DNA of 42,635 nucleotides from assembly GCF_003336425.1 (NCBI RefSeq), contig NZ_QEIO01000034.1, positions 1 to 42,635 of the forward strand. Reading direction: 5' to 3'. Source of the stretch: Marinitenerispora sediminis (GTDB taxonomy: Bacteria; Actinomycetota; Actinomycetes; Streptosporangiales; Streptosporangiaceae). The notes below the pieces were generated by a model. It was not told the DNA's origin. It searched no databases and worked only from the letters and a program-made list of their open reading frames with translations. Position 1 is the first letter of the stretch; each line of letters starts with the position of its first letter. Position numbers and translations under genes: made by a program. This document shows positions 33,057-41,196 of the stretch, one piece after another.

Positions 33057-33086
33057 TTTGGGGCGGATCGGCCGCTGTCGCTAGAC
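33057..33086 (+). promoter_or_regulatory. promoter for the DUF177-rpmF unit
   Basis: TTGGGG (33057-33062) and TAGACT (33081-33086) are 18 bases apart. A second -10-like TACCCT at 33215-33220 lies close to the DUF177 coding region. The leader between them has no recognised gene. Confidence 0.5.
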
Positions 33087-33248
33087 TGGGAACTTGACTG
33101 TGCTCATGGCCCCGGCCCACGCCGCGTCCGTGATCCGGTCTCCGGAGCCATCGATCGATGGCGGTCAGCTGTCGCCGCCGCGCAAGCGGAGGCGAGTCCC
33201 ACCGAAAGCGCGATTACCCTGTCTCGTCTAGATGCCCGCTCCCCGCTC

Positions 33249-33803
33249 GTGGTCGACACCCGGCCGCTGGGCCGCCGCCCCGGTTCCATGCGGACCGAGC
33301 AGCGGATCGTGCCCAACCCCGGCGCGCTCGCCGTCGGGATGACCGGTGTGCCGGAGAACGGGGAGATCGAGCTCGACCTCCGGCTGGAAGCGGTCATGGA
33401 GGGCGTCCTCGTCACGGGCCGTGCGCGGACCCGCATGGAGGGCGAGTGCGCGCGCTGCCTGGACCCTCTCGCCGAGCAGGTCGAGGCCGAGTTCCAGGAG
33501 CTCTTCCGGTACCCCCTGGACGACGAGATCGGCGGGGTCGCGGCCGGGGTGGAAGCTGACGCGGAGTCCGAGGATGAGGACTACTATCTTGAGGGCGATC
33601 TGATCGACCTTGAGCAGGTGGTCCGCGACGCCGTCGTGCTCGCGCTGCCCCTCTCGCCGCTCTGCCGGGACGACTGTCCGGGACTGTGCATCGAGTGCGG
33701 CGCGAAACTGGCGGAGGCCGGCCCCGATCACGGTCACGATGACCGCGTCGACCCCCGGTGGGAGGCGCTACGGACGCTGGGCGAGGAGCCTGGCGGCCGA
33801 TGA
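33249..33803 (+). CDS. DUF177 (YceD-like) protein; start uncertain
   Basis: At least 184 residues are encoded from the GTG at 33249. The protein has the YceD/DUF177 pattern: LGRRPGSMR near the start, ECARCLDPL in the middle and PLCRDDCPGLCIECGAKL near the end, giving several Cys in CxxC-like pairs. An acidic stretch (DAESEDEDYY) precedes the C-terminal motif. Members are linked to 23S rRNA accumulation in E. coli and plants and nearly always precede rpmF. In frame upstream of the GTG, the residues SRLDARSPL continue the family N-terminus, but no ATG, GTG or TTG is found there; a CTG at 33219 is the nearest candidate. Translation may therefore start upstream of the reported GTG. Confidence 0.9.
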   Translation: MVDTRPLGRRPGSMRTEQRIVPNPGALAVGMTGVPENGEIELDLRLEAVMEGVLVTGRARTRMEGECARCLDPLAEQVEAEFQELFRYPLDDEIGGVAAGVEADAESEDEDYYLEGDLIDLEQVVRDAVVLALPLSPLCRDDCPGLCIECGAKLAEAGPDHGHDDRVDPRWEALRTLGEEPGGR

Positions 33804-33826
33804 GTTCGTGTTCCCGAACCGGGCTG

Positions 33827-33950
33827 GGTTCCCCGTTGCGGCGGGGATGACCACCGCGCCCCCTCGCGGGGCGGTTCCCAGGAGCATGGCGCCCCGCAGC
33901 CGCGGGGGTGACCCGAGAAAGTGAGCTCCCGCGACCGCGGGGGTGACCCA
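33827..33950 (+). repeat. three CRISPR-repeat-like hairpin segments in the rpmF leader
   Basis: Segments at about 33827-33853, 33888-33915 and 33923-33950 share the pattern CCCCGC-n-GCGGGG(A/G)TGA(A/C)CC with the CRISPR repeat at the right end of the window. The middle one matches it at 22 of 27 positions when aligned without gaps (33889-33915); the first matches 17 of 24, the third 18 of 27. The TGA of the first and second segments are exactly 61 bases apart, the period of the array; the third is 35 further. They lie between DUF177 and rpmF. They could be relics of an array, regulatory RNA hairpins or both. Confidence 0.6.
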
Positions 33951-33961
33951 GGAGGATTGAA

Positions 33962-34138
33962 GTGGCCGTCCCGAAGCGGAAGATGTCGCGGAGCAACACC
34001 CGCACCCGCCGTTCCCAGTGGAAGGCGTCGCGCCCGGTGCTGGTCAACTGCCCGCGGTGCCGTGACCCGAAGCTCCCGCACGTCGCGTGCCCCACGTGCG
34101 GCACCTACAACAACCGCCAGGTCATCAACCCGGCGTAA
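33962..34138 (+). CDS. rpmF: 50S ribosomal protein L32, zinc-ribbon form
   Basis: This 58-residue gene begins at the GTG at 33962 after a strong AGGAGGA site and ends with TAA. It reads [20 protein letters not shown], then [20 protein letters not shown] and a C-terminal [18 protein letters not shown]. The two CxxC pairs (CPRC and CPTC) form a zinc ribbon, so this is the C+ form. L32 is a small large-subunit protein near the exit-tunnel region. It follows DUF177 and precedes rnc, a conserved trio. A terminator follows immediately, so rnc needs its own promoter or read-through. Its leader carries the CRISPR-like hairpins. Confidence 0.97.
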   Translation: MAVPKRKMSRSNTRTRRSQWKASRPVLVNCPRCRDPKLPHVACPTCGTYNNRQVINPA

Positions 34139-34145
34139 CGCGGAC

Positions 34146-34177
34146 AAGGCGGGCTCAATCACTGGGCCCGCCCTTTG
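34146..34177 (+). terminator. terminator after rpmF
   Basis: AAGGCGGGC and GCCCGCC-c-TTT form a stem beginning eight bases after the rpmF stop and ending in a short T run. Confidence 0.75.
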
Positions 34178-34390
34178 TCTGTCCGTCTCATGAACCGGGC
34201 CGACTCGGGCACAGCCCGAGGCCGTGGTGGCCGCCGGGGAGTACCCCTCCGCGACGCTCACCTCGCCCTCGGATCGAGCGTTCCCGGCCGGCCGCCGTAT
34301 ATCGCAGTCGTGTCCGACCCGGTGCGTCCCGCGGGACCGCCGGCCCGCGCGGCGATCTCCGCGCGGGGCAGAGAGGGATGTGATCGTCGA

Positions 34391-35125
34391 GTGGCCACCC
34401 AGCTCTCCGCAGCCGAGGCCCGCGAGTTCCATCGCGCGATCGGGGTCGAACTGGACCCGAAGGTCCTGGTGCGCGCGCTGACCCACCGCTCCTACGCCTA
34501 CGAGAAGGGCGGCCTGCCCACCAACGAGCGCCTGGAGTTCCTCGGCGACTCCGTGCTCGGGCTGGTCGTGACCGACACCCTGTTCCGCGAGCACCCGGAC
34601 CTCCCCGAGGGGCAGCTGGCGAAGCTGCGGGCCGCCGTCGTGAACATGCGGGCGCTCGCCGACGTCGCGCGCGGCCTGGGCATCGGCCGCTACATCCGGC
34701 TCGGCCGCGGCGAGGAGGGCACCGGGGGCCGCGACAAGTCCTCCATCCTGGCCGACACGCTGGAGGCGATCATCGGCGCGGTCTACCTCGACCGCGGCCT
34801 GGCCGAGGCCTCCGAGCTGGTGCACCGGCTGTTCGATCCGCTGATCGCCACGGCGTCCGGACTCGGCGCCGGCCTGGACTGGAAGACCTCGCTGCAGGAG
34901 CTCACCGCCTCCGAGCTCCTCGGGGTCCCGGAGTACCACGTGGACGAGAGCGGCCCCGACCACCAGAAGACGTTCCGGGCCACGGTGCGGGTCGCCGGCC
35001 AGAGCTACGGCTCCGGCGAGGGCCGCAGCAAGAAGGAGGCCGAGCAGCAGGCGGCCGAGTCGGCTTGGAAAGCCATCCGCGCCCAGGCCGAGGCCGGCCG
35101 GCAGCAGGCCGGCGAGGGGGCGTAG
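34391..35125 (+). CDS. rnc: ribonuclease III
   Basis: The 244-residue enzyme cuts double-stranded RNA in rRNA maturation and regulation. The catalytic signature [14 protein letters not shown] (45-58, with Glu46 and Asp53) is present, followed by [18 protein letters not shown] carrying the other metal ligands. A C-terminal double-stranded RNA-binding domain (about 160-230) has [18 protein letters not shown] and [18 protein letters not shown]. The GTG at 34391 fits the family; GAGAGGGATG lies 10-12 bases upstream, a rather long spacing. mutM starts seven bases after its stop, so the two are cotranscribed. Confidence 0.95.
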   Translation: MATQLSAAEAREFHRAIGVELDPKVLVRALTHRSYAYEKGGLPTNERLEFLGDSVLGLVVTDTLFREHPDLPEGQLAKLRAAVVNMRALADVARGLGIGRYIRLGRGEEGTGGRDKSSILADTLEAIIGAVYLDRGLAEASELVHRLFDPLIATASGLGAGLDWKTSLQELTASELLGVPEYHVDESGPDHQKTFRATVRVAGQSYGSGEGRSKKEAEQQAAESAWKAIRAQAEAGRQQAGEGA

Positions 35126-35131
35126 CCGGCG

Positions 35132-36061
35132 ATGCCCGAACTACCGGAGGTCGAGGTGGTCCGGCGCGGGCTGGAGCGCTGGGTGACCGGCCGCGCCATC
35201 GGGGCGGTGACCGTGCTGCACCCGCGCTCGGTCCGGCGGCACGTGCCGGGGCCGGAGGACTTCGCGGGCCGGCTGGCCGGGCGCCTGGTGACCGGGACGC
35301 ACCGGCGCGGCAAGTACCTGTGGCTGACGCTGGACTCCGGCGACGCGCTGCTGGCGCACCTCGGGATGAGCGGCCAGTTGCTGGTGCAGCCGCCGGCCCA
35401 GGCCGCCGAGCGCCACCTCCGGGTCCGGCTGCCGCTGCGAGCGGCCGGCGCCAAGCCCGCGCCCGCGGCAGCGCCGGCGGAGCGACCCGCGGCCGCGCCG
35501 GCCGACGCCGTGGAGCTCCGGTTCGTCGACCAGCGCACCTTCGGCCACCTGCTCGTCGACACGCTGGTGCCCGACGACGCGGGCCGGGGACTGCCCAGCC
35601 TGATCCGGCACATCGCACGCGACCCGCTCGACCCGGCCTTCGACGACGAGGCCTTCGCCGCCGCGCTGCGCCGCCGGCGTACCGGCGTCAAACGCGCGCT
35701 GCTGGACCAGTCGCTCATCAGCGGAGTGGGCAACATCTACGCCGACGAGGCGCTGTGGCGCGCCCGCCTGCACTGGACGCAGCCCACCGAGACGCTGGAC
35801 CGCGAGCGCGTCGCGGCGGTGCTGGCCGCCGCGCGCGAGGTGATGCGCGCGGCCCTCGCCGAGGGCGGCACCAGCTTCGACAGCCTGTACGTCAACGTCA
35901 ACGGGGAGAGCGGCTACTTCGCCCGCGGGCTGCGCGCCTACGGCCGGCGCGACGAGCCGTGCGAGCGCTGCGGGACGCCCATCCGCCGCGAGGTGTTCAT
36001 GAACCGCTCGTCGTTCAGCTGCCCGACCTGCCAGCCCACCCCCGACGGCGCGCGGTTCTGA
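35132..36061 (+). CDS. mutM: formamidopyrimidine-DNA glycosylase
   Basis: This 309-residue base-excision repair enzyme removes 8-oxoguanine and formamidopyrimidines. It has the N-terminal catalytic PELPEVE with Pro2/Glu3, Lys61 in RRGKYLW, and the helix-two-turn-helix [20 protein letters not shown]. The C-terminal zinc finger is CERC...CPTC. An Ala/Pro-rich insert (about 106-128, [20 protein letters not shown]) lies in the N-terminal domain and is not part of the standard fold. The ATG at 35132 is seven bases after rnc. acyP follows 25 bases downstream. Confidence 0.96.
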   Translation: MPELPEVEVVRRGLERWVTGRAIGAVTVLHPRSVRRHVPGPEDFAGRLAGRLVTGTHRRGKYLWLTLDSGDALLAHLGMSGQLLVQPPAQAAERHLRVRLPLRAAGAKPAPAAAPAERPAAAPADAVELRFVDQRTFGHLLVDTLVPDDAGRGLPSLIRHIARDPLDPAFDDEAFAAALRRRRTGVKRALLDQSLISGVGNIYADEALWRARLHWTQPTETLDRERVAAVLAAAREVMRAALAEGGTSFDSLYVNVNGESGYFARGLRAYGRRDEPCERCGTPIRREVFMNRSSFSCPTCQPTPDGARF

Positions 36062-36086
36062 GCCGCGGCGGCACCTGGAGGTACCC

Positions 36087-36362
36087 ATGAGTGAGATCCG
36101 GCTGACCGCCTGGGTGCGTGGCCACGTGCAGGGGGTCGGGTTCCGGTGGTGGGTGCGGGCCCGCGCCCTGGAACTCGGACTGGCCGGCGCCGCCACCAAC
36201 CTGGCCGACGGCCGGGTCGAGGTGGTCGCCGAGGGACCGCGGGAGCGGTGCGAGCGCCTGCTCGCGATGCTCAGGAGCGGCGAGACGCCGGGGCGGGTGG
36301 AGTCGGTCGTGGAACGTTGGACGAACTCGGGGGGTTCCTACTCCGGTTTCGTCGAACGGTGA
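36087..36362 (+). CDS. acyP: acylphosphatase
   Basis: The 91-residue enzyme hydrolyses acyl phosphates. The family motif [13 protein letters not shown] (12-24) gives the phosphate-binding Arg20, and [15 protein letters not shown] (36-50) gives Asn38. The usual aromatic/Val before the RN pair is replaced (AATN in place of xVRN), a modest variation. The ATG at 36087 has GGAGG upstream. It is the last gene of a probable rnc-mutM-acyP unit. Confidence 0.93.
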   Translation: MSEIRLTAWVRGHVQGVGFRWWVRARALELGLAGAATNLADGRVEVVAEGPRERCERLLAMLRSGETPGRVESVVERWTNSGGSYSGFVER

Positions 36363-36687
36363 GTATCCTGTAAGGGCAACGCGGTTCGTGGGCTGTCGCC
36401 CGCCTGTGTCCCGTTGTCATGCGCTTGGCGTTCCGCTGGTGTGACACGTGCTCAGGAAGTGACGGGGGCGCTCCGAGGACGACCCGCGCGATGTGACCTG
36501 CCCGGTTACTGTCTGTAACACCTGTGTTCTGTTCAATCTTGACCAGCGACTCGCATAGTGAGACTCTGGAAGGCAAACCGCGTGCCTTTTCTTCCCACGA
36601 CGCGGCAGGGGCATATACGACCCCTCGCTCGTGGCTCACGCGTGCGTGTTCACAAATCTGGTCGCTCAATGTGGAGGGCCCAAAATC
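36363..36687. other. 325-base control region of the 63-residue coiled-coil gene
   Basis: GGTTAC-tgtct-GTAAC at 36504-36519 is a palindrome. Twenty bases downstream TTGACC (36539-36544) is a good -35, with a poor -10 (GACTCT) 17 bases later. The leader from about 36570 to the start codon is over 100 bases and comparatively AT-rich. No gene was recognised. Confidence 0.45.
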
Positions 36688-36879
36688 ATGGCGAAGGCTC
36701 TGTTCGGCCACGTCGGCGGTCCTGACCCGCGAATGGTTCAGGAAATGCGGCGGCTGCAGAAGCGAGTACGCGACCTGGAGGACGAGATCGGTCGACTCCA
36801 GGCGCAGAACGACCAGCTTTCCTCGGCAGTCGCCGACGTCGCAGTCAACGCGACCGACCGCGAGCCGGCTCTCGCCTGA
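36688..36879 (+). CDS. small conserved-looking coiled-coil protein
   Basis: The 63-residue product starts MAKALFGHVGGPDPRMVQEM. Its middle RRLQKRVRDLEDEIGRLQAQ and NDQLSSAV (about 21-48) have heptad spacing of Leu/Val/Ile, so it should form a short coiled coil. The start is supported by GGAGGG nine bases upstream. The composition and codon use are gene-like. I do not know a named family. It has its own promoter region and terminator, so it is a single-gene unit just before smc. A scaffolding or regulatory small protein is possible; no function is assigned. Confidence 0.8.
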   Translation: MAKALFGHVGGPDPRMVQEMRRLQKRVRDLEDEIGRLQAQNDQLSSAVADVAVNATDREPALA

Positions 36880-36912
36880 CAACTGGCGAATTCGGCATAC
36901 CCGTCTCGATAT

Positions 36913-36945
36913 AAGGGACGCCCGCAGCCGCGACCGGCGTCCCTT
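36913..36945 (+). terminator. terminator after the coiled-coil gene
   Basis: AAGGGACGCC and GGCGTCCCTT form a perfect 10-bp stem with a 13-base loop, 34 bases after the stop. Confidence 0.75.
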
Positions 36946-37060
36946 GGCGGACAGCGCCGACAGCAGCTCAACGCGGCCCTTTCCACTGTTGACCAGATGA
37001 TGATCGAGGATTTACCCCGAGTCGCTCCGCGACAACCCTCGGCACTCTGAGCATTTTCGA

Positions 37061-37083
37061 CGGACGGTGACCGCCACCGTCCG
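37061..37083. promoter_or_regulatory. perfect 9-bp inverted repeat upstream of smc
   Basis: CGGACGGTG-accgc-CACCGTCCG lies about 275 bases before the smc start, in a gap from 36880 to 37358 that otherwise holds only the terminator and a tandem repeat. It may be a second terminator or a protein site. Confidence 0.45.
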
Positions 37084-37250
37084 GACCCCCTCTCCGTGCG
37101 GCCCAGGTCGCTGCCGAACGCCCCTCTCCGGTCACCGTCCGTGGCGAGCGATGCGCCGTTCCGCGGTCCCACGGGCGGGCCGCACCCCGATCCGCCTGCG
37201 TCGACGCCGAGATCATGGCACCCTTACCGAGGGGCCGGAGGAGAGTGGAC

Positions 37251-37328
37251 GCCTCCGTGGCGGTGAACGGTCGGGTACAGCCTCCGTGGCGGTGAACGGT
37301 CGGGCGCCTCTGCGGCGGTGGACGGACG
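37251..37328. repeat. tandem 25-base repeat in the smc leader
   Basis: A 25-base unit beginning GCCTCCGTGGCGGTGAACGG and ending TCGGG occurs at 37251-37275 and identically at 37280-37304. A third, diverged copy starts at 37306 and matches 17 of the first 20 bases. The unit starts are 29 and 26 bases apart. The last copy ends about 30 bases before the smc GTG. Confidence 0.85.
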
Positions 37329-37358
37329 AGCGGACGAGGGGATGGGGACGCCAGCACC

Positions 37359-40300
37359 GTGTACCTGAAGAACCTCACGCTGCGGGGATTCAAGTCGTTC
37401 GCCTCGGCGACCACGCTGCGCTTCGAGCCGGGCATCACCTGCGTCGTCGGCCCCAACGGGTCGGGCAAGTCCAACGTGGTCGACGCGCTCGCCTGGGTGA
37501 TGGGCGAGCAGGGGGCCAAGTCCCTGCGCGGCGGCAAGATGGAGGACGTCATCTTCGCCGGGACGTCCTCCCGCGCCGCCCTCGGCCGCGCCGAGGTGAG
37601 CCTGACCATCGACAACACCGACGGCGCCCTGCCGATCGAGTACTCCGAGGTGACCATCAAGCGGACGATGTTCCGCAACGGCGGCTCCGAGTACGCGATC
37701 AACGGCGACACCTGCCGACTGCTCGACATCCAGGACCTGCTCAGCGACTCCGGTATCGGCCGGGAGATGCACGTCATCGTGGGCCAGGGCCAGCTCGACA
37801 CCGTGCTGCACGCGGGCCCCGAGGAACGCCGCGCCCTCATCGAGGAGGCGGCGGGCATCCTCAAGCACCGCAAGCGCAAGGAGAAGGCCCTGCGCAAGCT
37901 CGACGCCATGCAGGGCAACCTCAACCGCGTAGGAGATCTCACGGCGGAACTCCGCCGGCAGCTCAAGCCTCTCGGGCGCCAGGCCGAGATCGCCCGGCGC
38001 GCCGCCACGATCCAGGCCGAGCTGCGCGACGCGCGGCTCCGGCTGCTCGCCGACGACATCGTCACCCTGCGCGAGCGGCTGGAGCGGGAGGAGGCCGACG
38101 AGGCCGACGTCCGCCGCCGCCGCGCCGCCGCCGAGCGCGCCCTCGCCGACGCCCAGGAGCGGGAGACCCACCTCGACACGGCCGCCGCGGAGGCCGCACC
38201 GCTGCTCGCCCGCGCCCAGGACGCCTACCACGGCCTGTCCCGGCTCTCCGAACGCCTGAACGGCGTGGCCGGCCTCGCCGCGGAGCGGCACCGCAACCTC
38301 TCCAGCGAGGTCGAGGACGAGCGCCGCGGGCGCGATCCCGAGGACCTGGAGCGCGAGGCCGACGAGGTCCGCGCGCAGGAGGAGGAGCTCCAGGAGCAGC
38401 TGGACGAGGCACGCGCCCGGCTCGAGGAGGTCGTCGCCGAGCGTGCCGCCACCGAGGCCGCGCTGGAGCAGGAGGAGCGGCGCATCGCCGCCGCCGCCCG
38501 CGCCGCCGCCGACCGCCGCGAGGGTCTGGCGAAGCTGCGCGGCCGCGTCGATGCCCTGCGCAGCCGGCTGGCGGCGAGTGAGGACGAGGTCGAGCGGCTG
38601 CGCGAGGCCGCGGCCGAGGCGGCCGAGCGCGCCGAGGCCGCCCGGGTCGAGCACGAGCTGGCCGAGTCCGACTCCGCTGACCTGGACGTGGGCGACGCCG
38701 AGCTCGACGCCGCCCACGAGGCCGCCCGGCACGACCTCGCCGCCGTCGAGACCCGGCTGAACGAGCTCCGCGACACCGAGCGGGCGGCCGAGCGCGAGCG
38801 GGCGGCGCTGGCCGCGCGAAAGGAGGCCCTGGAACTGGGGCTGAACCGCAAGGACGGCGCGGGCGCCCTGCTCGCCGCCGCCGAGCGGATCCCCGGGCTG
38901 CTCGGCTCCGTCGCGGCGCTCGTGCAGGTCGAGCCGGGGGCCGAGGCCGCGATCGCCGCCGCGCTCGGCGCCGCCTCCGACGCCGTCGCGGTAACCGGTG
39001 CGGCCGCCGCCGACACCGCGCTCGCGCTGCTCAAGAAGGACGACGCCGGCCGGGCCGCCGTGCTGGTCGGGGCGGTTGACCCGGCCGACGCGCCCGGTGG
39101 CGCCGCGCCGCCGCCGGCCGGCGCCCGCTACGCCCTCGACGCGGTCACCCCGCCGCCGGAGCTGCGGGACGCCGTGGCCCTGCTGCTCGCGGACACACTG
39201 CTGGTCGAGGACGTCGCCGCCGCCCGGCGCGCCGTCGGTGAGCGGCCCGGCGTCCGCGCCGTGACCCGCGACGGCGACGTCGTCTCCGCGGCGCTGGTGC
39301 AGGGCGGCTCGTCCTCGGCGCCCAGCCTGCTGGAGGTCCAGGCGGCGGTCGACGAGGCCGCCGAGCGGCTGGAGCAGGCCGCCGAAGCCTGCGAGCACGC
39401 CGCGGTCGAGCTGGCCGAGGCCAAGGCGGAGCGCGCCCGCGCCGCCACCGCGGTCGACGAGGCCGCCGCCCGCCGCCGGGCGGCCGACCGGCGCCGCAAC
39501 GAGATCGCCCAGCAGCTCGGCAAGCTCGGCGGCCAGGCACGCGCGGCGGCGGCCGAGGCCGAGCGGTCTGCCGCCGCGGTCGGCAAGGCCGCGCAGGGGC
39601 GCGAGGCCGACCTGCAGCGGCTCGCTGAGCTGGAGGACCGGCTCGCCCAGGCCGAGGCGGAGCCGGTGGACGACGAGGACCCCGACACGGGGTACCGCGA
39701 CGAGCTCGCCGAGAGCTCCGCGCACGCCCGCGCCGCGGAGATGGAGGCCCGGCTGGCGGTGCGCACCGCCGAGGAGCGGGCACGCTCGATCGCCGGCCGC
39801 GCGGACTCGCTGCTGCGCGCTGCCGCGAACGAGCGCCAGGCGCGGGAGCGCGCCGCGCGCCGCCGAGCCCTGCGCGCGCGGCAGTCCCAGGTCGCCCGCG
39901 CCGTCGCCGAGGCCGCCGAGGAGGCGCTGCGCCGCATCGCGGTCTCCCTGCACACCGCCGACGCCGAGCGCCGCGCCGCGGAGGAGCAGCGCGCCGCCCG
40001 GGACGCCGAACTCAAGACGGTGCGGGCGCGGGTCCGCGAGCTCTCGGTGGAGTTGGAGAAGCTGCTCAACGTCGTGCACGGCAGCGAGGTGGCGCGCGCC
40101 GAACGCAAACTGCGCCTGGAGCAGCTGGAGACCCGGGCGGTCGAGGAGTACGGCGTCGAGGCGGCCGCCCTCGTGGCCGAGTACGGCCCCCGCGTCCCGG
40201 TCCCGCCGCCGCCGGATGCCGGCCCCGACGAGGCGGCGGTGCCCTTCGTCCGGGCGGTCCAGGAGAAGCGGGCCCGCACCGCGGAACGCCAGCTCGGCCA

Positions 40301-40907
40301 GCTCGGCAAGATCAACCCGCTCGCGCTGGAGGAGTTCGCCGCCCTGGAGGAGCGGCACGCGTTCCTGACCGCGCAGCTGGAGGACCTGAAGAAGACCCGC
40401 CGCGACCTGCTCACCGTGGTCAAGGAGGTGGACGACCGGGTCCAGGAGGTGTTCGCCTCCGCCTACGCCGACGTCGAGCGGGAGTTCGCCGGAATCTTCG
40501 GCCGCCTGTTCCCGGGCGGCGAGGGCCGGCTGGTGCTCACCGAGCCGGACGACATGCTGGCCACCGGCGTCGAGGTCGAGGCCCGCCCGCCGGGCAAGAA
40601 GGTCAAACGGCTCTCCCTGCTCTCCGGCGGCGAACGCTCGCTGACCGCCGTCGCCTTCCTCGCCGCCATCTTCAAGGCGCGCCCCTCACCCTTCTACGTG
40701 ATGGACGAGGTGGAGGCGGCGCTGGACGACACCAACCTGCAGCGGCTACTGGTGATCTTCGAGGAGCTGCGCTCCACGTCGCAGCTGATCGTCATCACCC
40801 ACCAGAAACGCACGATGGAGGCGGCCGACGCCCTGTACGGCGTGACGATGCAGGGCGACGGCATCTCCCAGGTGATCAGCCAGCGACTCGACCGCAAGGC
40901 GGGCTGA
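37359..40907 (+). CDS. smc: chromosome segregation ATPase SMC
   Basis: The 1182-residue protein is a full-length condensin-type ATPase. The N-terminal Walker A is GPNGSGKSN (31-39) after MYLKNLTLRGFKSFA. Long charged coiled coils run at about 160-490 and 660-990. They flank the hinge (about 500-650, starting near RIPGLLGSVAALVQV), which has a Gly/Pro-rich stretch. The C-terminal head has the signature LLSGGERSLTA and Walker B FYVMDEVEAALDD. SMC with ScpA and ScpB compacts and aligns chromosome arms. The GTG at 37359 gives the family N-terminus; the nearest G-rich site is 13 or more bases upstream, so initiation may be weak. The expected ftsY is not next; the CRISPR region follows instead. Confidence 0.97.
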   Translation: MYLKNLTLRGFKSFASATTLRFEPGITCVVGPNGSGKSNVVDALAWVMGEQGAKSLRGGKMEDVIFAGTSSRAALGRAEVSLTIDNTDGALPIEYSEVTIKRTMFRNGGSEYAINGDTCRLLDIQDLLSDSGIGREMHVIVGQGQLDTVLHAGPEERRALIEEAAGILKHRKRKEKALRKLDAMQGNLNRVGDLTAELRRQLKPLGRQAEIARRAATIQAELRDARLRLLADDIVTLRERLEREEADEADVRRRRAAAERALADAQERETHLDTAAAEAAPLLARAQDAYHGLSRLSERLNGVAGLAAERHRNLSSEVEDERRGRDPEDLEREADEVRAQEEELQEQLDEARARLEEVVAERAATEAALEQEERRIAAAARAAADRREGLAKLRGRVDALRSRLAASEDEVERLREAAAEAAERAEAARVEHELAESDSADLDVGDAELDAAHEAARHDLAAVETRLNELRDTERAAERERAALAARKEALELGLNRKDGAGALLAAAERIPGLLGSVAALVQVEPGAEAAIAAALGAASDAVAVTGAAAADTALALLKKDDAGRAAVLVGAVDPADAPGGAAPPPAGARYALDAVTPPPELRDAVALLLADTLLVEDVAAARRAVGERPGVRAVTRDGDVVSAALVQGGSSSAPSLLEVQAAVDEAAERLEQAAEACEHAAVELAEAKAERARAATAVDEAAARRRAADRRRNEIAQQLGKLGGQARAAAAEAERSAAAVGKAAQGREADLQRLAELEDRLAQAEAEPVDDEDPDTGYRDELAESSAHARAAEMEARLAVRTAEERARSIAGRADSLLRAAANERQARERAARRRALRARQSQVARAVAEAAEEALRRIAVSLHTADAERRAAEEQRAARDAELKTVRARVRELSVELEKLLNVVHGSEVARAERKLRLEQLETRAVEEYGVEAAALVAEYGPRVPVPPPPDAGPDEAAVPFVRAVQEKRARTAERQLGQLGKINPLALEEFAALEERHAFLTAQLEDLKKTRRDLLTVVKEVDDRVQEVFASAYADVEREFAGIFGRLFPGGEGRLVLTEPDDMLATGVEVEARPPGKKVKRLSLLSGGERSLTAVAFLAAIFKARPSPFYVMDEVEAALDDTNLQRLLVIFEELRSTSQLIVITHQKRTMEAADALYGVTMQGDGISQVISQRLDRKAG

Positions 40908-41196
40908 CCTCCCGATCCGAAGCCAGCGATCGACCGGGCCGCGACGCGCGTCCTGCGGACAGAGACGGTCCGCGATTTACGCGGTTCCGAAAGCATCGCG
41001 GACAAAAGCCGTCCGCATCTCGCCTCAGTATGCGGCCCGGGCTCTTCGGTAGTGAGGCCATCTCCTACGCCCTGCCAAGGCGGTGACCTGCGGCTACGCG
41101 CCCTCGCGCCGAACAGTGGTAGGAAAGGGGCGGGAGGCATCGATGGCGTTGGGATTGCGTTACGATAACGGACTGGATCGCCGCAGGTCATTCAGT
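40908..41196. other. smc-CRISPR interval with tandem hairpins and probable CRISPR leader
   Basis: This 289-base region has no recognisable gene. It contains two similar hairpins, GCGGAC-agagacg-GTCCGC (40955-40973) and GCGGAC-aaaagcc-GTCCGC (40998-41016). The last part (about 41120-41196) is purine-rich then AT-richer, with TACGATAACGG at 41161-41171 just before the first repeat. By repeat orientation this is the leader side of the array, where the crRNA promoter and spacer-integration signals should lie. No strong -35/-10 pair stands out. Confidence 0.55.

Noticed and set aside
37224-40358. 1044-residue minus-strand open frame opposite smc
   Set aside because: Antisense shadow of a very GC-rich coding sequence. 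smc has full family motifs and the antisense product is Gly/Arg/Leu-rich with no recognisable domain.
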